This document shows, one piece after another, positions 7,783-12,855 of a DNA stretch of 13,995 bases (position 1 is the stretch's first letter; each line of letters opens with the position of its first letter). The notes under the pieces were generated by a model, which worked only from the letters and a program-made list of their open reading frames with translations, was not told the DNA's origin and did no database searches. The stretch is from JBHGBB01 sp041946755 (GTDB lineage Bacteria; UBP4; UBA4092; JAOAEQ01). Where the stretch lies: the NCBI GenBank assembly GCA_041946755.1, contig JBHGBB010000095.1, positions 1-13,995 of the forward strand, in the 5' to 3' direction. The position numbers and the translations under genes are program-made.

Positions 7783-8118
7783 TCAACGACTTAGTTTTGA
7801 AAGTATAGTGTTAAGTTCTTTTTTCGTATACTGCAGTAATTCAAATAAATCCTGTTTCTTATCTTCCGGCATATCAGCTTCATGTAATTTCTTTTTCGCA
7901 CCTGCAATCGTATACGATTCATTATAGAGAAGTTGTTTGATAAGCAGAATGCGGTCAACATCTTTTTGTTTATATTTCCGTTGTCCGCTACTACTTTTTA
8001 ATGGCCGGAGGCTGGGGAACTCTTTCTCCCAATATCGTAATACATATTGTTTAATTCCGGTGATTTTACTAACTTCACTAATGGTATAATATAACTTTTC
8101 AGAATTTACTTTCAGCAT
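7783..8118 (-). CDS. MerR-type HTH transcriptional regulator
   Basis: Small DNA-binding protein of 111 residues. Residues 10-60 are a MerR-type winged helix-turn-helix: YYTISEVSKITGIKQYVLRYW, then EKEFPSLRPLKSSSGQRKYKQKDVDRI, with the RYWE and GQRKY blocks usual in this family. Residues 61-111 form the dimerisation helices (IAGAKKKLHE, then a charged helix) and stop there, so there is no effector-binding domain and no Cys cluster for metals. Short members of this type are often found downstream of ihfA and just before tRNA-Pro; ihfA is not in this window. The direct target is unknown. The gene has its own likely promoter at 8231-8260, and the tRNA-Pro gene begins 31 nt past its stop. Confidence 0.92.
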   Translation of the reverse strand: MLKVNSEKLYYTISEVSKITGIKQYVLRYWEKEFPSLRPLKSSSGQRKYKQKDVDRILLIKQLLYNESYTIAGAKKKLHEADMPEDKKQDLFELLQYTKKELNTILSKLSR

Positions 8119-8230
8119 AGTCTACTAACTTAAAAGAAATCAATTTATGGCTTCATTCTAGAATAATTCGACTTTTTTCATGGATTTACCTTGATAAAAT
8201 CAAATTATTCAATTTAAAAAAGACTATGGT

Positions 8231-8260
8231 AGTATAACGGTATAACCTAATAATTGTCAA
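8231..8260 (-). promoter_or_regulatory. Sigma70-type promoter for the MerR-type regulator
   Basis: On the minus strand a perfect -35 TTGACA (8255-8260) and a -10 TATACT (8231-8236) are separated by 18 nt. Transcription would start near 8224, leaving a leader of roughly 105 nt before the regulator's ATG at 8118. The leader holds an inverted repeat, GAATAATTCGA (8161-8171) with TCAAATTATTC (8200-8210), one mismatch. It also holds a possible 7-codon ORF (MKKVELF, 8181 down to 8158) preceded by AAGG 7 nt upstream. The same transcript probably continues through tRNA-Pro. Confidence 0.65.
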
Positions 8261-8281
8261 GTAAAAGAAACAAAAATATGC

Positions 8282-8941
8282 TTATTTTTCGTTTATATAT
8301 GCCGTAACGCAATATAATTGTCCGATTTTATGGATTTCAACTCGATTAAACCCGGCCGATTGCAATAGGTGAATAATTTCTGTTTTATGATAAAACCGAA
8401 CAAAACATCCTTTCAATCCCAACCGGATTTTACGAACCGGTGCCCGCCAGGTATATAATCGCGGAAAACTTAAAATGGCTTTATCCTTAGTCAATTCCCG
8501 CATCTTTTTTAGCATTGGCAACGCGTCTTTAATATAATCAAAAAGTCCGATACCAATACTAACATCAAATGTTTCCGAATTCTGATATTCTAGAGGATCG
8601 CCTTGAATGAAAATACAGCGGTTTTCAAGATGCTCTTGTTTTGCCCGTTCTTGGCAGGTTTTAATCATCGCCTCTGCAATATCGATTCCTACCACAAGGC
8701 GTGCCTTTTTGCGGCCTAGTTCTATAGCATATCTTCCGGTTCCGCAACCGATATCGATAAAAGTATGGTTTTCGATAGGTTCGGAATATTCCATGGTATA
8801 TTCGAACCGGGCAAACATATCCCACCGGAATACCGAATCTAAATAATTACTGATTTTACTTTTTTCTTGGGAATATATCGAATCAAACTCGTTGACTTCT
8901 TTATTCCAATAATTTCGCTGGAGATGGGTATGCGGTTTCAT
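8282..8941 (-). CDS. SAM-dependent class I methyltransferase
   Basis: Predicted methyltransferase of 219 residues. Motif I, FIDIGCGTGR, is at 61-70, with the acidic ribose-binding residue Asp87 in VVGIDIAEAM. A motif near 125-138 (FDVSIGIGLFDYIKD) and the strand VEIHKIGQLYCVTAYI at the end complete a Rossmann-type fold. No signal peptide or membrane segment is seen. Its start overlaps the stop of the upstream polysaccharide deacetylase by 4 nt (ATGA, 8938-8941), so the two are translationally coupled and probably act in one pathway. Methylation of a sugar or lipid intermediate of a polysaccharide would fit, but the substrate cannot be read from the sequence. A ubiE/COQ5-like or SAM-dependent small-molecule methyltransferase is an equally valid broad description. 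Confidence 0.85.
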   Translation of the reverse strand: MKPHTHLQRNYWNKEVNEFDSIYSQEKSKISNYLDSVFRWDMFARFEYTMEYSEPIENHTFIDIGCGTGRYAIELGRKKARLVVGIDIAEAMIKTCQERAKQEHLENRCIFIQGDPLEYQNSETFDVSIGIGLFDYIKDALPMLKKMRELTKDKAILSFPRLYTWRAPVRKIRLGLKGCFVRFYHKTEIIHLLQSAGFNRVEIHKIGQLYCVTAYINEK

Positions 8942-9756
8942 AGTCCAATAACTTTCCGGATAGAAGTAAATGTAAAATCGGTTAGCAATTGGTCTAACCG
9001 TTGATATGTTTTATGTAAGTTATTATAATGGCGGAACTTTTTGCTCCAGGGTAAAACCACTCGCGGTTGTTCCGGGTCGATTTCCCATGGATGGAGATAA
9101 AATATTACCGGTCGTCCTGCTTGATTGCACTGGTTAAATAGCGATTTGGTTATCCGATATGGGAAGAGTCGAAAATAACCGCCTCCACTGCATGGAATTC
9201 GCTTTCCGAATATTTCGGCACAACTTAATGGCACTTCGGTTAACTGTTCCGTTATTTTATATATGGATAAAGAAGTATTGGGAATTCCATAATCCGGATG
9301 ATAACTTATGGGGAATATCGAAGAATCGTATTTAATGCCGTTTTGCTGCAAGATATCGAGTGCCCATAAGGTTTTATTGGTGATAGAAAAAGAAGGAGCG
9401 CGAAATCCGATAATTTCTTGATTTATGCACCGGTTGGTAATCGTTAACGCTTTTTCTAAATCTGCAGCGAAAGATTCCGGTGTCATTGAAGTTAGTAAAG
9501 TATGCGAATATCCATGCGTAGCAATTTCATGTCCATGATGTTCGATTTCTTGAATCAAATTGGGGACCCGTTCTGCAATCCATCCGAGAACAAAAAAAGT
9601 CGCTTGGGTAGTATGGAGTTTCAACAATTCCAGAATTCTTTTGGTATTATCTACTATTCGCAGCTCCTGTTTCTCCCAATCATCTTTTTTAATTACCGAT
9701 TCCAGATTGTGGACACAGAACCAATCTTCTAGATCAATTGATAAAGCATTAAGCAT
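8938..9756 (-). CDS. XrtA-type polysaccharide deacetylase
   Basis: Carbohydrate esterase family 4 deacetylase of 272 residues. Motifs: SIDLEDW at 6-12 with the catalytic and metal Asp residues (Asp8, Asp11), ATFFVLGWIAERVP at 52-65, HGHEIATHGYSH at 74-85 with metal ligands His81 and His85, RAPSFSI at 119-125, and YLHPWEID at 220-227. The block CSGGGYFRLFPYRI at 189-202, the early DLEDWF and the HPWEID ending are typical of the subfamily that accompanies exosortase A (PEP-CTERM) exopolysaccharide clusters. It likely removes N-acetyl groups from a nascent exopolysaccharide. No signal peptide is visible, so a cytoplasmic site or an unusual export route is implied. prfA lies 24 nt upstream and the methyltransferase overlaps its 3' end. 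The subfamily name is from motif memory; the general deacetylase call is firm. Confidence 0.92.
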   Translation of the reverse strand: MLNALSIDLEDWFCVHNLESVIKKDDWEKQELRIVDNTKRILELLKLHTTQATFFVLGWIAERVPNLIQEIEHHGHEIATHGYSHTLLTSMTPESFAADLEKALTITNRCINQEIIGFRAPSFSITNKTLWALDILQQNGIKYDSSIFPISYHPDYGIPNTSLSIYKITEQLTEVPLSCAEIFGKRIPCSGGGYFRLFPYRITKSLFNQCNQAGRPVIFYLHPWEIDPEQPRVVLPWSKKFRHYNNLHKTYQRLDQLLTDFTFTSIRKVIGL

Positions 9757-9780
9757 AAATAAACCATAAAAAATGAGGAT

Positions 9781-10860
9781 TTATGCTGCTAAAGATGCTA
9801 ATTGCGATTTCGTATCATGCGCAGATAACGCATCGATAACCTCATCCAATTCTCCACCCAAAATCACTTCCAGCTTATGCCAGCTCTCTCCGATTCGATG
9901 GTCGGTAATCCGATTCTGCGGATAATTATAGGTTCTGATTTTTTCGCTGCGTTCTCCTGACCCGATTTGCGACCGGCGTGCTTCGGTAATCTGCTGATGT
10001 TGTTCCTGCTGCATTTTATCCAATAACCGGGCACGTAATACTTTCATGGCTTTCGCCTTATTTTTAATTTGCGATCGTTCATCCTGGCATCGAACGACTA
10101 ATCCGGTAGGGATATGAGTGATTTGTACAGCCGAGTAGGTGGTATTGACTCCTTGCCCACCAGGACCCCCGGAACAACAGACATCGACTCGAATCTCTTC
10201 CGGTTTGATTTCCAGTTCGATTTCTTCCGCTTCCGGCATCACCGCAACGGTTACCGTCGACGTATGGATTCTCCCGCTAGCTTCGGTCACCGGAATCCGC
10301 TGGACTCGATGCACTCCTTGTTCATATTTCAACCGGCTATATACTTTTTTCCCTTCAACACTAAAGATAATTTCTTTAAATCCACCTAAATCGCTCTGGC
10401 TAGAATCAATAATTTCTATCTTCCATCCGACTTTTTCCGCATATTTGCCATACATCCGGAATAAATCGCCGGCAAATAGCGAGGCTTCTTCACCACCAGT
10501 TCCAGCGCGGATTTCAACAATAATATTCTTTTCATCATTCGGGTCTTTAGGTAACAACGCTTCCCGTAATTCCCGGTCGAGTTTAGCCAGTTTCTCTTCA
10601 AGGACAGGAAGTTCCGATTTTGCCAATTCAACCATCGATTTATCGGAATCGTTTAATAGTAATTGGGTATCTTTTTTCTCTTGTTCAATAGTTTGGTATA
10701 GCTGATATTTTGCGGCAATCGGATTCAGTTCCGCTAAGGTTTTAGCCAGTTTGGTCATTTCCTGCGGTTTACTGGCGATGGTGGGATCGCTGATTCGGGT
10801 TTCGAGCTCTTGTTTTTGTTTAATAATTGCTTCTAATTTAGAGATTAAATTGGGATCCAT
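9781..10860 (-). CDS. prfA: Peptide chain release factor 1
   Basis: Recognises UAA and UAG in the ribosomal A site and triggers hydrolysis of peptidyl-tRNA. The 359-residue length matches E. coli RF1 (360). Domain 1 is helical. Domain 2 carries the RF1 codon-recognition tripeptide PVT at 190-192 within HRVQRIPVTEASGRIHTST, and not the SPF of RF2. The catalytic GGQ loop is at 234-236 in SGGPGGQGVNTTYSAVQ. The residue after GGQ is Gly and the following block reads VNTTYSAVQ, a variant of the commoner HVNKTDSAVR form. The genes prmC and hemK, which often follow prfA, are absent; a polysaccharide deacetylase follows instead. No good Shine-Dalgarno sequence precedes the ATG. The 129-nt spacer upstream is filled with tandem repeats. 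Confidence 0.97.
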   Translation of the reverse strand: MDPNLISKLEAIIKQKQELETRISDPTIASKPQEMTKLAKTLAELNPIAAKYQLYQTIEQEKKDTQLLLNDSDKSMVELAKSELPVLEEKLAKLDRELREALLPKDPNDEKNIIVEIRAGTGGEEASLFAGDLFRMYGKYAEKVGWKIEIIDSSQSDLGGFKEIIFSVEGKKVYSRLKYEQGVHRVQRIPVTEASGRIHTSTVTVAVMPEAEEIELEIKPEEIRVDVCCSGGPGGQGVNTTYSAVQITHIPTGLVVRCQDERSQIKNKAKAMKVLRARLLDKMQQEQHQQITEARRSQIGSGERSEKIRTYNYPQNRITDHRIGESWHKLEVILGGELDEVIDALSAHDTKSQLASLAA

Positions 10861-10872
10861 AGATATAGAGGC

Positions 10873-10900
10873 AGTCCGAAGTCTTAAGTCCGAAGGCTTA
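10873..10900. repeat. 14-bp tandem direct repeat, two copies
   Basis: AGTCCGAAGTCTTA (10873-10886) is followed directly by AGTCCGAAGGCTTA (10887-10900), differing at one base, and a partial third unit (AATCTTA) follows. It sits 13-40 nt upstream of the prfA start codon, in the likely 5' untranslated region. Confidence 0.8.
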
Positions 10901-10943
10901 AATCTTAACTATCTGCTTTCAATCGCTGAGTAGTAGATTTTGA

Positions 10944-10983
10944 GTTCCTTGGTTCCTTCGTTCTTTAGTTCTTTCGTTCTTCC
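10944..10983. repeat. 8-bp tandem repeat, five degenerate copies
   Basis: Five consecutive 8-bp units, GTTCCTTG, GTTCCTTC, GTTCTTTA, GTTCTTTC and GTTCTTCC, run without gaps. On the minus (coding) strand the units read as purine-rich GAAGAAC/AAGGAAC blocks. They lie between the DUF1385 stop and the prfA start. Units vary mainly at positions 5 and 7-8. This looks like a simple-sequence expansion that has since diverged. Confidence 0.8.
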
Positions 10984-10989
10984 GTATTT

Positions 10990-12000
10990 TTATAATTCTA
11001 AGGTTTTATTTAATGCCACTAACGCAACTTCAATTTGTTTTTCATCCGGTTCTTTGGTGGTGATATGCTGCAACCATAATCCCGGAGTAACGAACAATCG
11101 AATCAGTCGATTATGCTGCTTTTTTGAAGCTATTTTATTGATTTCATAGGCTAATCCGGCAATCGGCATTACCAAGAGAATATGCAAGGGAATGAGCACT
11201 AATTTTTGTTTCCAGACCGATAACGCATTAAATCCCGGAGTAAGCCAACTTAATACACTCGGAACAATGGCAAACACAAAAATGCTTACCAACAAAACCA
11301 TGAGGATAAAACTGGTACCGCATCGGGGATGTTTGGTGGAAAATGATTTAACATTATCCACCTTGAGTTCCAATCCGGATTCATAGGTGAAAATACTTTT
11401 ATGTTCAGCGCCATGATATTCAAATACCCGGCGGATATCTTTTAAAAACGATATGGCGATAATATATCCCAGAAAAATCAGAATCCGGATTATTCCCGCG
11501 ACAATATGGAACCAGAACGAGGTTAACGCTTGTTTTGCCAATCCCACCTGGGCTCCGGAATCAGTAGTTCCGCTATGAATGGCAGTTTCTTGAATTCCCA
11601 TCCATTGTGTCGCTACATTGGGGACTACGACAAAAAGAAACATGCCTAATACTATCGAGAATAAAAAAGTTATTCCCAACGATACCGGGCCAAAAGCTTT
11701 TTTCTCTTTTTCTTGAGCTTCTTCCGACTCATTTTCCATGGCGATATTAGCGGAAAATTCTAACGCCCGAATCCCGATTACCAGCGACTCGATTAAGACT
11801 ACTACACCGCGGAGAACCGGTATCCCCAGGAGTTTATTCCGTTTATGCCAGGGAATCCTGGTTTCCTGCTTAACGCTAATTTCGCCATTAGGATGCCGAA
11901 CCGCTATACTATATCCTTTCGATCCGCGCATCATTACTCCTTCAATGACCGCCTGGCCACCAACGGCAAAATCTTCTTGAGAGTTGGAACTATTTACCAT
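10990..12000 (-). CDS. DUF1385 (YqhQ-like) integral membrane protein
   Basis: Membrane protein of 336 residues from the DUF1385 family, biochemical role unknown. Family blocks seen: GGQAVIEGVMMRG at 14-26 near the N-terminus, FEYHGAEHKSIFTYE at 193-207 and HPRCGTSF at 224-231. There are four hydrophobic segments, about 107-129, 164-186, 231-253 and 266-285, separated by an acidic Glu/Lys-rich stretch at 89-102. The order rpmE, DUF1385, prfA on one strand is, from memory, a common arrangement in bacteria and links the gene to translation genes by position only. The start at 12000 gives the GGQAVIEGV block its usual place, but no Shine-Dalgarno sequence is evident. A terminator between rpmE and this gene suggests that it relies partly on readthrough or an unseen promoter. 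Confidence 0.92.
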   Translation of the reverse strand: MVNSSNSQEDFAVGGQAVIEGVMMRGSKGYSIAVRHPNGEISVKQETRIPWHKRNKLLGIPVLRGVVVLIESLVIGIRALEFSANIAMENESEEAQEKEKKAFGPVSLGITFLFSIVLGMFLFVVVPNVATQWMGIQETAIHSGTTDSGAQVGLAKQALTSFWFHIVAGIIRILIFLGYIIAISFLKDIRRVFEYHGAEHKSIFTYESGLELKVDNVKSFSTKHPRCGTSFILMVLLVSIFVFAIVPSVLSWLTPGFNALSVWKQKLVLIPLHILLVMPIAGLAYEINKIASKKQHNRLIRLFVTPGLWLQHITTKEPDEKQIEVALVALNKTLEL

Positions 12001-12026
12001 AAGTTGAACCGAGTAATTAAATCAGA

Positions 12027-12087
12027 AAATAAAAAATGCAGGATATTATTTATCGTACCTAATCGAAAATAATCTTATCCTGCATTT
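12027..12087 (-). terminator. Intrinsic terminator downstream of rpmE
   Basis: Arms AAATGCAGGAT (minus strand, complement of 12077-12087) and ATCCTGCATTT (complement of 12034-12044) pair perfectly over 11 bp. A second stem, ATTATTT/AAATAAT, and a small TCG/CGA pair lie inside, interrupted by short bulges. On the minus strand the stem runs into TTTTTT then ATTTTC (complement of 12025-12036). It begins 13 nt after the rpmE stop and ends 26-33 nt before the DUF1385 start codon. Confidence 0.85.
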
Positions 12088-12100
12088 AAAATCAACAAAG

Positions 12101-12346
12101 CTAGCTGGTGGTTTTTTTCGCTGCAGCGGCTGATGCGGCAACGGCAGCGGTTTTTTCCGCGCGTTTTTGGAATCGATCTACTCGACCGGCGGAGTCGACT
12201 AGTTTCTGTTTCCCGGTGAAAAATGGATGACAGGCCGAACAGAGTTCGACATGATAATCCTTTTTCGTGCTTCCGGTTTCATACGTCGCTCCACAAGCGC
12301 AAGTTATCGTTATCTGATGATATTGCGGATGGATCTTTTCTTTCAT
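12101..12346 (-). CDS. rpmE: 50S ribosomal protein L31, zinc-binding type
   Basis: Large-subunit ribosomal protein of 81 residues. It is the Cys-containing (C+) type with four putative zinc ligands, Cys16, Cys18, Cys36 and Cys39, in ITCACGATY and ELCSACHPFFTGKQK, and with the typical KEKIHPQYH start and DSAGRVDRFQKR block at 51-62. Residues 63-81 are an Ala/Lys-rich tail (AEKTAAVAASAAAAKKTTS) beyond the usual core, probably disordered. AAAGGAG ends 11 nt before the ATG. A strong promoter lies at 12394-12422 and an intrinsic terminator directly downstream, so this is probably a largely monocistronic, highly expressed gene. In known systems the C+ paralogue is favoured when zinc is sufficient. 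No C- paralogue is in the window. Confidence 0.97.
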   Translation of the reverse strand: MKEKIHPQYHQITITCACGATYETGSTKKDYHVELCSACHPFFTGKQKLVDSAGRVDRFQKRAEKTAAVAASAAAAKKTTS

Positions 12347-12393
12347 ACCGAATAAAACTCCTTTAATAAGATAAGCTTGAATTAGAACATTAT

Positions 12394-12422
12394 ATTATAT
12401 CAAACATTCTGCTAAATGTCTA
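12394..12422 (-). promoter_or_regulatory. Sigma70-type promoter of rpmE
   Basis: On the minus strand, -35 TAGACA (12417-12422, one mismatch from TTGACA) is 17 nt from a perfect -10 TATAAT (12394-12399). Transcription would start near 12387, about 40 nt upstream of the rpmE ATG. The leader contains the AAAGGAG ribosome-binding site. Confidence 0.8.
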
Positions 12423-12475
12423 AATTATTTTCAGATTAAATAGACAGATTGAATTTCGGTTTATCTCCAATGAAC

Positions 12476-12506
12476 TTGAATTTTTCGCCATTGGCGAAAA
12501 ATTCAA
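12476..12506. repeat. Palindromic element 1 (14-bp arms, ATT centre)
   Basis: TTGAATTTTTCGCC (12476-12489), ATT, then the perfect complement (12493-12506). It shares the outer TTGAATT block and the inner CGCC with element 2 at 12635-12667. No strand-specific T-run follows, so it is not a standard terminator. Confidence 0.85.
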
Positions 12507-12595
12507 CTCGATTAAGTAACATTAGCTATTTCAATAAAATAGGTTTATGTATTCCATTTATACGATATTTTCTTACTCAATATCTCTATATAAAG

Positions 12596-12610
12596 CAGGC
12601 TAAAGGCCTG
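12596..12610. repeat. Small CAGGC/GCCTG hairpin, REP-like
   Basis: CAGGC, loop TAAAG, GCCTG, within the sequence GCAGGCTAAAGGCCTGTGGT. It resembles, from memory, the short repeats of the form GCAGGCTnAAGCCTGTGCTAC that are scattered through many bacterial intergenic regions. Only one copy is present here, so the repeat identity is inferred. Confidence 0.4.
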
Positions 12611-12634
12611 TGGTACTTTCAAAACATTCATTAT

Positions 12635-12667
12635 CTTGAATTATACGCCAATGGCGTAAAATTCAAG
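12635..12667. repeat. Palindromic element 2 (15-bp arms, AAT centre)
   Basis: CTTGAATTATACGCC (12635-12649), AAT, then GGCGTAAAATTCAAG (12653-12667). The arms pair at 14 of 15 positions, with a single A/A mismatch. It differs from element 1 by a changed inner stem base (TCGCC versus ACGCC) that is matched on the other arm. Confidence 0.85.
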
Positions 12668-12720
12668 TCCCGTTGTTAACTATAATAATATCAGTTATTA
12701 ATGTATAATATGGCTTTTTT

Positions 12721-12757
12721 AAGTTGAATTAGTCTCCATCGGAGACTAATTCAACTT
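12721..12757. repeat. Palindromic element 3 (17-bp perfect arms, ATC centre)
   Basis: AAGTTGAATTAGTCTCC (12721-12737), ATC, then its perfect complement (12741-12757), the longest palindrome in the window. The outer TTGAATT block is shared with elements 1 and 2; the inner AGTCTCC differs yet is fully paired. Six T residues precede it on the plus strand, giving six A residues after it on the minus strand. Confidence 0.88.
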
Positions 12758-12781
12758 CGGATAGTATAGGTAGGGTAGTAT

Positions 12782-12810
12782 AACCCGAATTGGTCGGACC
12801 AATTCGGGTT
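12782..12810. repeat. Palindromic element 4 (13-bp perfect arms, CGG centre)
   Basis: AACCCGAATTGGT (12782-12794), CGG, then its perfect complement (12798-12810). It shares only the GAATT core and the 3-nt centre with elements 1-3, so it may be a separate or diverged type. It lies 45 bp from the stop of the adjacent minus-strand gene, where it could form a 3' hairpin in the transcript, but no T-run follows. Confidence 0.8.
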
Positions 12811-12855
12811 CAAAACCGGATAATATATGATGGTAACCGGAGATAAAAAAAAGAG

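Larger units (their letters stand above)
12347..12855. other. Long intergenic spacer rich in palindromes
   Basis: This 509-bp gap between rpmE and the DUF2723-like gene holds the rpmE promoter at its left end and a cluster of hairpin-forming repeats from 12476 to 12810. The only sizeable open frame (12449-12679, plus) crosses two palindromes, has low-complexity Ile/Tyr/Asn-rich content and no ribosome-binding site, so I do not treat it as a gene. Confidence 0.75.

Noticed and set aside
10139..10705. 188-codon plus-strand open frame antisense to prfA
   Set aside because: It lies wholly inside prfA, whose product matches RF1 along its full length. Its Ser/Pro/Ile-rich content reflects the opposite strand.
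12449..12679. 76-codon plus-strand frame in the palindrome-rich spacer
   Set aside because: It runs through two palindromes, lacks a ribosome-binding site and has low-complexity Ile/Tyr/Asn content with no recognisable domain.
12476..12810. CRISPR array
   Set aside because: The palindromes are not identical direct repeats, spacing between centres is irregular (about 160, 88 and 57 bp), and no cas gene is present.
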